A stretch of 18,385 nucleotides of DNA from CAZYME01 sp964648115 (GTDB lineage: Bacteria; Pseudomonadota; Gammaproteobacteria; Legionellales; Legionellaceae). The DNA lies in contig CAZYME010000039.1 in assembly GCA_964648115.1 (NCBI GenBank), positions 1-18,385 on the forward strand, in the 5' to 3' direction. Shown here piece by piece: positions 1 to 6,532 of this stretch; the stretch's first letter is position 1, and the number at the start of each line of letters is the position of its first letter. The translations under genes and the position numbers were made by a program. A model generated the notes under the pieces. The model did no database searches, was not told the DNA's origin, and saw nothing but the letters and a program-made list of their open reading frames with translations.

Positions 1-891
1 GCCATGAGTCAGAATAGCAATATCTTGCAACATTGCTTTACGACGATCACCAAAGCCAGGCGCTTTAACAGCACATACTTTAACAATACCACGCATGTTG
101 TTAACAACCAGAGTAGCCAATGCTTCGCCTTCAACGTCTTCAGCAATGATCAACAATGGACGCCCTGATTTAGCAACACCTTCGAGTACAGACAACATGT
201 CACGAATACTAGAAATTTTCTTGTCAACCAATAAAATGAATGGTTGTTCAAGTTCAGTAGACATATTTTGTTGATTGTTAATGAAGTATGGGGAAATGTA
301 ACCACGGTCAAATTGCATACCTTCAACGACCAATAATTCATTTTCTAGACCATTACCATCTTCAACAGTGATAACGCCCTCTTTACCCACTTTTTCCATT
401 GCCTCAGCAATGATAGAGCCAACAGCTTCATCAGAGTTAGCGGAAATTGTTCCTACTTGCGCGATTGCTTTGCCATCTTTGCAAGGCTTAGACAATGATT
501 GCAAATGTTTAGTAACTGCAAGAACTGCTTTGTCGATACCGCGTTTCAGATCCATAGGATTCATGCCAGCAGCAACTGCTTTATGGCCTTCAACCAGAAT
601 TGAACGAGCTAATACAGTTGCGGTAGTTGTACCGTCACCTGCAGTATCAGAAGTTTTAGAAGCAACTTCTTTAACCATTTGAGCGCCCATATTTTTAAAG
701 CGATCTTCAAATTCAATTTCTTTAGCAACAGATACACCGTCTTTCGTTACAGTTGGCGCACCATAAGATTTTTCTAGTACAACGTTACGTCCACGTGGAC
801 CCATTGTTACTTGTACTGCGTTTGCTAATGCATTTACACCAGCAAGCATTTGTTGGCGAGCATCGTCACCAAAACGTAATTCTTTAGCCAT
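1..891 (-). CDS. groEL: Chaperonin GroEL (Hsp60), N-terminal 297 residues, cut by window edge
   Basis: Large subunit of the GroEL-GroES folding chamber; it binds unfolded cytosolic proteins and encloses them in an ATP-driven cycle. The minus strand reads from ATG at 889-891 with no stop to base 1, giving 297 of the roughly 550 residues expected. Visible family signatures are the start MAKELRFGDDAR, the ATP-site stretch GDGTTTATVLARSI, and the apical-domain stretch around EGMQFDRGYISPYF. The equatorial ATPase Asp near residue 398 and the C-terminal tail lie outside the window. A clean Shine-Dalgarno, AAAGGAG, precedes the ATG. The start is 25 bases after the groES stop, so the two form the usual operon. 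Legionella GroEL (HtpB) is also known as a surface-exposed and secreted protein, but nothing in this part of the sequence tests that. Confidence 0.98.
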   Translation of the reverse strand, partial: MAKELRFGDDARQQMLAGVNALANAVQVTMGPRGRNVVLEKSYGAPTVTKDGVSVAKEIEFEDRFKNMGAQMVKEVASKTSDTAGDGTTTATVLARSILVEGHKAVAAGMNPMDLKRGIDKAVLAVTKHLQSLSKPCKDGKAIAQVGTISANSDEAVGSIIAEAMEKVGKEGVITVEDGNGLENELLVVEGMQFDRGYISPYFINNQQNMSTELEQPFILLVDKKISSIRDMLSVLEGVAKSGRPLLIIAEDVEGEALATLVVNNMRGIVKVCAVKAPGFGDRRKAMLQDIAILTHG

Positions 892-916
892 TATTTATCT
901 CCTTTAATCGATAAAA

Positions 917-1207
917 TTACTTCTCAACAACACCCATGATGTCATCTTCGCGCATCACGACCAATTCTTGACCATTTACTTTAACTTCAGTACCAGAGTA
1001 CTTGCCAAACAGTACTACGTCGCCAACTTTTACAGCTAAAGCACGTAGATCACCGTTGTCTAAAATTTTACCAGCGCCAATAGCGATGATTTCGCCACGC
1101 ATTGGTTTTTCTGCAGCGCTATCTGGAATTACAATACCACCGGCTGTAGTGCGCTCATCTTCCATACGACGAACAACCACACGATCGTGCAAAGGACGAA
1201 TCTTCAT
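917..1207 (-). CDS. groES: Co-chaperonin GroES (Hsp10)
   Basis: Heptameric lid of the GroEL chamber in the cytosol. The 96-residue product is full length for the family. It begins MKIRPLHDRVVVRR, has the mobile-loop region ERTTAGGIVIPDSAAEKP (about residues 18-35), and ends in the typical VMREDDIMGVVEK. The start is ATG at 1205-1207 with an AGGAG Shine-Dalgarno a few bases upstream. It is the first gene of the groES-groEL operon. A sigma-32 promoter lies about 100 bases upstream, so heat-shock induction is expected. Confidence 0.98.
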   Translation of the reverse strand: MKIRPLHDRVVVRRMEDERTTAGGIVIPDSAAEKPMRGEIIAIGAGKILDNGDLRALAVKVGDVVLFGKYSGTEVKVNGQELVVMREDDIMGVVEK

Positions 1208-1306
1208 TCTCGTTTTCTCCTGGTTTGGTTATCACTTGATAATTATTCAGAGTAATGCTCTGACTTCCTAGCGTTCGATGTTATACAAAAAACGCTGATG
1301 ACAGAC

Positions 1307-1334
1307 ATATGGGGGCATCTCAGGTTCTTTCAAG
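1307..1334 (-). promoter_or_regulatory. Sigma-32 heat-shock promoter of groES-groEL
   Basis: Read on the minus strand, a -35 element CTTGAAA (1328-1334) and a -10 element CCCCATAT (1307-1314) are separated by 13 bases. This fits the RpoH consensus (CTTGAAA, 11-15 bases, CCCCATnT) at essentially every conserved position. Transcription would start near base 1300 and leave a leader of roughly 90-95 bases before groES. No CIRCE inverted repeat for HrcA was seen, so the sequence supports positive sigma-32 control. Confidence 0.88.
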
Positions 1335-1382
1335 GGGTAATCAAAAATAAATTACTTTATGGTAAGCAGACCCGCGTAGTTC

Positions 1383-1437
1383 GACGGGAGCCCTTCGCGG
1401 GAATGACAAGGTCTCTTAACTTAATGGCAGTGACGGC
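1383..1437. repeat. Partial copy of dispersed palindromic repeat (family A)
   Basis: Bases 1412-1432 (21 nt) are an exact reverse complement of 14647-14667, the left end of a palindromic element downstream of the 653-aa gene. The adjoining CCCTTCGCGGGAATGACA also resembles that element. The copy abuts, and probably supplies, the stop codon of the neighbouring 241-aa gene at 1437-1439. Only one arm is recognisable here. Confidence 0.65.
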
Positions 1438-2162
1438 TACGGGGAGCCCATTGACGAAAATTTCTCTTCATCAAATTGATCTGGATCAAATCTCTGTTCC
1501 TCTCTTGTAAAGATATCCAAAAGAAGAGCAGCCTCATCAATAGAAACAGCCCTATTCTCGAGCGGCAGTTGCTGTTGTTTCTCCAGTTCTTCGAGTCTTT
1601 TGGTGTACATCTTAATCCTTGCCATTATGTATGTAGTATCTTCATTCTCCCTCTGACATTTCTCCAACATCGATTGAGCTTGGGATAGTTTGAAACCAGT
1701 TTGCTCTATTGCCTCTTCTGTCGATAGTTGAGACTCTCCAAATACACCCTCTGCAAGTCTACTCTTTTTCATGGGTGGCTGAGCGTGGCCACCAGCTTTT
1801 CGTTTTCTTGCTTCTGATAAAGCTATTTCAGCAGCATCCAACTTTGGAATTTCTTTCAAACGAAATGGCTCTGTTTCAAATCGAATAATTCCACCAAGGA
1901 ATTTAACTGTGTTTAAAAAATCACATTGTTTAATATTTTCCGCGTAATATTGTCCCAACATATTATTTATCTTGTCCATATTACACCTCTCTAGACAGGA
2001 CTTAAGCTTAAACAAAAGATTAGACTGATTAATCTGTGTTGATATTACTTTTGTCTTGTCTTCAACGGCATCAATTCCTGTTGTCCCTGAACAAAAAATC
2101 CTCAAAGAATCTTGCCATGCTATCTGTTCATTAATAAGCTTCTTCAACTCTATTATGTTCAT
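1437..2162 (-). CDS. Hypothetical protein with perfect bipartite nuclear localisation signal; candidate secreted effector
   Basis: A 241-residue soluble protein whose family I do not recognise. It has no signal peptide and no membrane segment. Residues 120-135 read KRKAGGHAQPPMKKSR, exactly the nucleoplasmin-type bipartite NLS pattern (KR, ten residues, KKxR). Residues 155-200 are charged and helical, probably coiled coil, ending EELEKQQQ. The last 25 residues are rich in Glu/Asp (EEQRFDPDQFDEEK) and end in small polar residues (SSMGSP), the composition typical of Dot/Icm translocation signals. ATG at 2160-2162 has no strong Shine-Dalgarno. The stop and last codons fall in a dispersed repeat, so the natural C terminus may have been altered. 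The gene sits between groES and dsbD, genes that are close neighbours in several gammaproteobacteria, which suggests an insertion. Effector status is inference. Confidence 0.75.
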   Translation of the reverse strand: MNIIELKKLINEQIAWQDSLRIFCSGTTGIDAVEDKTKVISTQINQSNLLFKLKSCLERCNMDKINNMLGQYYAENIKQCDFLNTVKFLGGIIRFETEPFRLKEIPKLDAAEIALSEARKRKAGGHAQPPMKKSRLAEGVFGESQLSTEEAIEQTGFKLSQAQSMLEKCQRENEDTTYIMARIKMYTKRLEELEKQQQLPLENRAVSIDEAALLLDIFTREEQRFDPDQFDEEKFSSMGSP

Positions 2163-2251
2163 TTTATAGCCGCCATAATTTCAAAATGAGCAACAATAAA
2201 CCATAAAACAATAAAATACTACAAAATTTGTTTATTACTCCCCCACCCGGT

Positions 2252-2267
2252 GTTCAGAATGACGTGG
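2252..2267. repeat. Short fragment of dispersed repeat (family D)
   Basis: GTTCAGAATGACGTGG is nearly the reverse complement of 14961-14977 (one small indel), which begins a hairpin repeat there. It lies in the intergenic region between the divergently transcribed 241-aa gene and dsbD. It is short, so this is a weak call. Confidence 0.35.
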
Positions 2268-2338
2268 TTTTGCTGTAATTGAATTTTGCTGCTCCTGCCT
2301 TGCGCTGAATGTTTCATGCAACCTTCTCAAAACTCGAA

Positions 2339-2344
2339 TATAAT
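2339..2344 (+). promoter_or_regulatory. Candidate -10 box of the dsbD promoter
   Basis: A consensus TATAAT lies 33 bases before the preferred dsbD start at 2378. No convincing -35 hexamer is seen at 16-18 bases spacing, so only the -10 element is proposed. Confidence 0.45.
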
Positions 2345-2377
2345 GAGGCTTAAATGTTATTAAGGTGCGGATTTGTG

Positions 2378-4141
2378 ATGAATAAACGTTTTTTATTAAT
2401 ATTGCTTTTTATTCCTTTGCTCAGTATGGCAAGCCCCCCACCAGCAAAAGATGTTTTTCAGCTTTCAGTAAAGCAAATTGACCCCAACACATTCACAGCT
2501 GATTGGAACATCAAAAAAGGATTCTTTTTATATAAAAATCGTATAAAACTTACCGAAGCCCTTGACAGCAATGTTCACCTAGGGATGATTCGCTTCCCAA
2601 ATGCGCTTAAACATAAAGATGCTCGAGGAAAAACCTACATTATATATCGTGATCACCTGACACTACCCGTGGCTGTTCTAGGAGAGCATCCTGGCGAAGC
2701 ATTGTTAGATGTCCATTACCAAGGGTGTTCGGATGAAGGGTTTTGCTACCCTCCACAAACCAGCCAGGTTAAATTAACGGTTGATGATCAACTAGCGCTC
2801 ACTAATGTCTCTATAGAAAATATGGACAACACTCCTCCAGCAAAAGAAACAGCTCTCAGTGAAAGTGACAAACTGGAAAAATTATTTTCTGCAAACAATT
2901 GGGTCATTATTATTTTCAGTTTTTTTGGTTTTGGTTTATTGCTGTCATTTACGCCTTGTATATTACCTATGGTCCCTGTGCTATCCGGTATTATCGTTGG
3001 ACACGGCAACAATATATCAACCAGCAAAGCTTTCTGCCTATCTTTAAGCTATGTATTAAGTATGTCCGTAACCTATGCTGCTGTTGGCGCAATCGTTGCC
3101 TTAATGGGCAGTAATTTACAAATTGCTATGCAATCACCCTGGATTATTAGTTTATTTAGCCTAATTTTTGTATTGCTCGCGCTTTCTATGTTTAACTTCT
3201 ATGAACTGCGTTTGCCCACTTCCTGGCAAGCTAAATTGGCAAACGTGACACGTAGTCAAAGTGGTGGCCATTACTTAAGCGCTGCGGTAATGGGCTGTTT
3301 ATCCACATTAATTTTGTCCCCTTGCGTCACAGCTCCATTAATTGGAGCGTTGGGCTACATAGCTCAAACCGGCAATGTAGCTTTAGGCAGTTTATCCTTG
3401 TTTTTCTTAAGCCTTGGAATGGGAACGCCTCTTTTATTGATTGGTGCGTCGGCAGGAAAATTATTACCCAAAGCAGGTCATTGGATGAACGCTGTAAAAA
3501 CCTTTTTTGGCATAATGCTACTCGCTGTTGCTGTTTATCTCATGGAGCGCGTCTTGCCTGGCACATTAATTATGGGATTATGGGCAGGGTTAGCCATTTT
3601 CTCTGGTATTTTTATGGGCGCTTTAACCAGAGCCGAGTCTAATCATGATAAATTTTGCCAAGGTTTAGGCATTATGCTTTTGATTTATGGTCTATTGATA
3701 CTGATTGGCGCAAGCCAAGGCAAAACCAATCCATTACAACCACTCGCAGCAACCAATAAAGTTGAGACCCATAAGGAGACGATAGAAGTTGTAAAAACCT
3801 ATAACGAACTCCAACAAGCCCTGACTAATGCTAAAGGCAGACCAGTAATGCTAGATTTTTATGCTGATTGGTGCGCCTCATGTAAAGTGATAGATAAAAC
3901 AACCTTACAGGATGCACAGATCCGGGAAACATTAAGCGATTTTGTTGTATTAAAAGTAGACCTCACAGCAAATAATGCCGAAAGCCGAGCGCTTCTCAAC
4001 CATTTCGATGTCGTCGCACCACCTACATTTCTTTTTTTTAATGCAGAGGGAGAGGAGTTAAGTAAACTGCGCTTAGTGGGCGAAATATCCACTAGTACTT
4101 TTTATGCCAATTTAAACAAGGTATTAGAACGCAAGACATAG
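2378..4141 (+). CDS. dsbD: Thiol:disulfide interchange protein DsbD
   Basis: Inner-membrane electron carrier that passes reducing power from cytosolic thioredoxin to periplasmic partners such as DsbC and cytochrome c maturation factors. All three domains are present in 587 residues. A signal peptide (MNKRFLLILLFIPLLSMAS) leads into periplasmic alpha with Cys117 and Cys123 in GCSDEGFC. The membrane beta domain has about eight helices, with Cys194 in FTPCILPMVP and Cys316 in LSPCVTAPL. Periplasmic gamma is a thioredoxin fold with the CxxC of DWCASCK (Cys499, Cys502). The reading frame is open from an ATG at 2354, but ATG 2378 (or GTG 2375) starts directly at the signal peptide and has AAGG 10-12 bases upstream, so 2378 is preferred. 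It is a lone gene followed by a separate lipoprotein gene. Confidence 0.96.
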   Translation: MNKRFLLILLFIPLLSMASPPPAKDVFQLSVKQIDPNTFTADWNIKKGFFLYKNRIKLTEALDSNVHLGMIRFPNALKHKDARGKTYIIYRDHLTLPVAVLGEHPGEALLDVHYQGCSDEGFCYPPQTSQVKLTVDDQLALTNVSIENMDNTPPAKETALSESDKLEKLFSANNWVIIIFSFFGFGLLLSFTPCILPMVPVLSGIIVGHGNNISTSKAFCLSLSYVLSMSVTYAAVGAIVALMGSNLQIAMQSPWIISLFSLIFVLLALSMFNFYELRLPTSWQAKLANVTRSQSGGHYLSAAVMGCLSTLILSPCVTAPLIGALGYIAQTGNVALGSLSLFFLSLGMGTPLLLIGASAGKLLPKAGHWMNAVKTFFGIMLLAVAVYLMERVLPGTLIMGLWAGLAIFSGIFMGALTRAESNHDKFCQGLGIMLLIYGLLILIGASQGKTNPLQPLAATNKVETHKETIEVVKTYNELQQALTNAKGRPVMLDFYADWCASCKVIDKTTLQDAQIRETLSDFVVLKVDLTANNAESRALLNHFDVVAPPTFLFFNAEGEELSKLRLVGEISTSTFYANLNKVLERKT

Positions 4142-4168
4142 CTATTTGATGCCCAATTAGAATTGCTG

Positions 4169-4197
4169 TTGATCAACATCTACATAAAATATAGAAT
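4169..4197 (+). promoter_or_regulatory. Sigma-70 promoter of the lipoprotein gene
   Basis: TTGATC (4169-4174), a 17-base spacer, then TAGAAT (4192-4197). Transcription would begin near 4204, about 28 bases before the ATG, and the Shine-Dalgarno TGAGGTG lies inside this leader. Confidence 0.55.
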
Positions 4198-4231
4198 TTA
4201 CACGTCCAATAATCAATGAGGTGTTTAAATC

Positions 4232-4627
4232 ATGAAAAAAACTTCGGGTATAGCAATCGCCGCATTTACAGTTCTAATGGCTGGTTGCGCCGCAACCCCT
4301 ATTGAACCCCAAGCAGCCCGTGTAATCTCATCTACCAACCCAGCACCTAAAAGCTGCAAATATGTTGGGCAAGTCGTAGGGAATCAAGGGAATTTTTTTA
4401 CTGGTAACTACACTTCTAACAAACATTTAGAAGAAGGCGCAATGAATGACATGCGCAATAAAGCAAGCAAACTAGGCGCCAACTATATCCAACTCATTAC
4501 CACACGCGCAGGAAACACCGGCTCTGTTGGCGGCTCTGATGGCATGGTAAGTGGTCATATGTCGCAAACCAACGTGACAAATCTAGGTAATGCATATATC
4601 TGCCCTCCTAAAGCGATAGGTTTATAA
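4232..4627 (+). CDS. Small lipoprotein, DUF4156-like
   Basis: A 131-residue envelope lipoprotein of unknown function. The N terminus MKKTSGIAIAAFTVLMAGC is a lipoprotein signal peptide with lipobox LMAGC, so Cys19 would be lipidated. Residue 20 is Ala, which favours sorting to the outer membrane. The mature part has the pattern of the DUF4156 family: a Cys followed by YVGQV, then a helix NDMRNKASKLGANYIQL (about residues 72-88), and a second Cys close to the C terminus (YICPP). These two Cys could form a disulfide, which is compatible with dsbD just upstream, although the gene has its own promoter. The family assignment is from memory of the motif. Confidence 0.85.
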   Translation: MKKTSGIAIAAFTVLMAGCAATPIEPQAARVISSTNPAPKSCKYVGQVVGNQGNFFTGNYTSNKHLEEGAMNDMRNKASKLGANYIQLITTRAGNTGSVGGSDGMVSGHMSQTNVTNLGNAYICPPKAIGL

Positions 4628-4635
4628 ATAACCTC

Positions 4636-4755
4636 CTACTCCTGTTGACGGGAGAAGGTGCCGACAGGCGGATGAGGGTAGTTAATAAACAATGTTGATC
4701 TACCCTCACCTGCCCTGTTGGGCATCCTCTCACATCAATGGGAGAGGAACCTACT
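4636..4755. repeat. Hairpin repeat element, family B, full copy
   Basis: Arms 4650-4680 and 4701-4731 are imperfect inverted repeats. The left arm begins GGGAGAAGGTGCC and ends GATGAGGGTA; the right arm begins TACCCTCACCTGCC. The same arms recur at 18094-18201, and a single left arm recurs at 14871-14901. The spacer contains TTGATCTACC (4695-4704), which returns in inverted orientation at 4761-4770 and directly at 5101-5110 around the next gene. It is a non-coding, REP/MITE-like element. Confidence 0.8.
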
Positions 4756-4757
4756 AT

Positions 4758-4770
4758 GAAGGTAGATCAA
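4758..4770. repeat. Left inverted repeat flanking the DUF559 gene
   Basis: GAAGGTAGATCAA, a perfect 13-bp inverted repeat of 5101-5113 on the far side of the gene. A second matching block, GAGGAAC, lies just outside each 13-mer (left side 4744-4750). Confidence 0.8.
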
Positions 4771-4774
4771 AACA

Positions 4775-5104
4775 ATGGGGATCGGTGTAGCACGGAAGCT
4801 TCGTCAAACCAGTACAGTTCCTGAAGTTAAGCTTTGGCAATATCTACGAAGCAGGCGACTTTTAGGTCTAAAATTCAGAAGACAATATCCTGTAGGCCCT
4901 TATGTTGTTGATTTCATTTGTTTGAGTCATAAACTGGTTATTGAATTAGACGGTGGACAACATTCGGACAACAAAGATTATGATGACAACCGTACTAAAT
5001 ATTTGGAACATTTTGGTTTTAGGGTGTTGAGATTCTGGAATACGGATGTTTTTGCGCAGTTTGAAGAAATGCTTGAACAAGTGCCTCTGTATATTGAGGG
5101 TTGA
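4775..5104 (+). CDS. DUF559-domain (Vsr-like) endonuclease-fold protein carried in a repeat element
   Basis: A 109-residue protein of the DUF559 family, related to the very-short-patch repair (Vsr) fold of PD-(D/E)xK nucleases. Visible signatures are ARKLRQTSTVPEVKLWQYLR with Glu17, GLKFRRQYPVGPYVVDF with Asp46, the core VIELDGGQH with Glu57 and Asp59 (about residues 55-63), and RTKYLEHFGFRVLRFWNTDV. All predicted acidic metal-binding residues are intact. The start has no good Shine-Dalgarno; the nearest is AAGG within the left inverted repeat, 12 bases upstream. The right inverted repeat overlaps the stop codon (TGA 5102-5104), so the gene fills the element almost completely. The family's cellular role is not established. 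A link to repair or to movement of the repeat is inference. Confidence 0.88.
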   Translation: MGIGVARKLRQTSTVPEVKLWQYLRSRRLLGLKFRRQYPVGPYVVDFICLSHKLVIELDGGQHSDNKDYDDNRTKYLEHFGFRVLRFWNTDVFAQFEEMLEQVPLYIEG

Positions 5105-5113
5105 TCTACCTTC
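5101..5113. repeat. Right inverted repeat flanking the DUF559 gene
   Basis: TTGATCTACCTTC, the perfect inverted partner of 4758-4770. It overlaps the stop codon of the nuclease gene and is followed by GTTCCTC (5118-5124), the partner of the outer GAGGAAC block. Confidence 0.8.
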
Positions 5114-5137
5114 GTGTGTTCCTCACCCATCCCTACA

Positions 5138-5167
5138 TAGACAACCACCCTCTTAACCCCGTATAAT
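5138..5167 (+). promoter_or_regulatory. Sigma-70 promoter of rimO
   Basis: TAGACA (5138-5143), an 18-base spacer, then a consensus TATAAT (5162-5167). The predicted transcription start is near 5174, about 23 bases before the rimO ATG. It lies immediately right of the DUF559 element, so insertion of that element left the promoter intact. Confidence 0.65.
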
Positions 5168-5196
5168 TCGCACACTTTTTTATCAGATAGAGTGCT

Positions 5197-6498
5197 ATGA
5201 ATCATAAAGTGGGTTTTGTCAGTTTAGGTTGTCCTAAAGCATTAGTTGATTCTGAGCGGATTATTACTCAATTGCGTGCGCAAGGTTATGATCTTGTATC
5301 AAGTTATCAAGACGCAGGTATTGTGGTCATTAATACCTGTGGCTTCATTGACTCTGCAGTCAAAGAATCGTTAGACACCATTCAGGAAGCAATGGCTGAG
5401 AATGGTCGTGTTATTGTTACTGGTTGTTTAGGTGCTAAAGCTGAGATGATTCGAGAGGCTTGTCCCGATGTGTTGCACATTAGCGGCGCTCATGCCTACG
5501 AAGAAGTAGTACGTGCCGTACACCGTCATCTACCACCACCAGCTGATCCATTTACCCAACTCGTTCCTCCTCAAGGTATTAAACTAACTCCTCGTCATTA
5601 CGCCTATTTAAAAATTTCCGAAGGCTGTAATCAAAAATGTACTTTTTGTATCATTCCCACCATGCGGGGTAAATTACAAAGTTACCCGATGACACAGGTA
5701 CTATCCGAAGCCAAACGTTTAAAAGATGCCGGCGTGCAGGAAATATTGGTTATTTCTCAAGACACCAGTGCCTACGGTATCGACACACGTTACCAATCTG
5801 TTGAATGGCAAGGCAAAACTGTCAGCACGCGTTTTTATGATTTGTGCGAACAACTTGGTGAATTAGGTATTTGGGTACGATTACATTATGTTTACCCCTA
5901 CCCTCATGTAGATGAAATCATCCCCTTGATGCGTGACCGACTCATTCTGCCTTATCTGGATATTCCATTACAACACGCCAGTACACGCGTACTTAAAGCC
6001 ATGAAGCGCCCAGCCAGCAGTGAAAACACATTAGCTCGCATTGCATCTTGGCGTGATATTTGCCCAGACATCACCTTGCGCTCTACGTTTATTGTTGGCT
6101 TTCCTGGTGAAACAGAAGATGAATTTGAAGAACTACTATCATTCTTAGAAACTGCTCAACTCGATCGCGTAGGTTGCTTCCAATACTCACCCGTTTCTGG
6201 AGCTAAAGCAAATGATCTGGCTGATCCAGTGCCTGCGGATGTCAAAGAAGAGCGTTACCATCGTTTTATGCAAGTACAAGCTGAGATTAGTCGAAATAAA
6301 TTAGAAGCGAAAATTGGCACCCAACAAACTGTGCTCATCGATAGCATAACCGACGATGAAATTATAGCCCGCAGTATGAGCGATGCACCAGAAATAGATG
6401 GCTTAGTTTATCTACCGCTGACAAAAGACAGGCGCATTGGGGAGCTAGTCAATGTGACCATTACAGATAGCGACGATTATGACTTATATGGGGAATAA
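5197..6498 (+). CDS. rimO: Ribosomal protein S12 methylthiotransferase RimO
   Basis: Radical-SAM enzyme that adds a methylthio group to the conserved Asp of ribosomal protein S12, using two iron-sulfur clusters. The 433 residues match the family length (E. coli about 441). The N-terminal UPF0004 domain begins VGFVSLGCPKALVDSE with cluster ligands Cys12, Cys48 (NTCGF) and Cys77 (TGCLGAK). The radical-SAM triad Cys144, Cys148, Cys151 sits in SEGCNQKCTFCIIP, and a C-terminal TRAM domain covers about residues 370-433. The SLGCPK start and the absence of the MiaB-type pattern support RimO over MiaB. ATG 5197 follows a weak Shine-Dalgarno. The gene is convergent with glnE. Confidence 0.96.
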   Translation: MNHKVGFVSLGCPKALVDSERIITQLRAQGYDLVSSYQDAGIVVINTCGFIDSAVKESLDTIQEAMAENGRVIVTGCLGAKAEMIREACPDVLHISGAHAYEEVVRAVHRHLPPPADPFTQLVPPQGIKLTPRHYAYLKISEGCNQKCTFCIIPTMRGKLQSYPMTQVLSEAKRLKDAGVQEILVISQDTSAYGIDTRYQSVEWQGKTVSTRFYDLCEQLGELGIWVRLHYVYPYPHVDEIIPLMRDRLILPYLDIPLQHASTRVLKAMKRPASSENTLARIASWRDICPDITLRSTFIVGFPGETEDEFEELLSFLETAQLDRVGCFQYSPVSGAKANDLADPVPADVKEERYHRFMQVQAEISRNKLEAKIGTQQTVLIDSITDDEIIARSMSDAPEIDGLVYLPLTKDRRIGELVNVTITDSDDYDLYGE

Positions 6499-6532
6499 AA
6501 CTTGTAAAGAACCGACTCAAGGTGCGATGAAC

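Noticed and set aside
368..682. 104-codon open frame on the plus strand
   Set aside because: It is antisense to groEL, which is unmistakable here; it has no ribosome site and no family motif.
1002..1271. 89-codon open frame on the plus strand
   Set aside because: It lies antisense to groES and its leader; it is a shadow of the conserved gene.
4628..4755. Strong hairpin after the lipoprotein gene as a rho-independent terminator
   Set aside because: There is no T-run after either arm, and the same sequence recurs at 14871 and 18094 in other settings, so it is a dispersed repeat.
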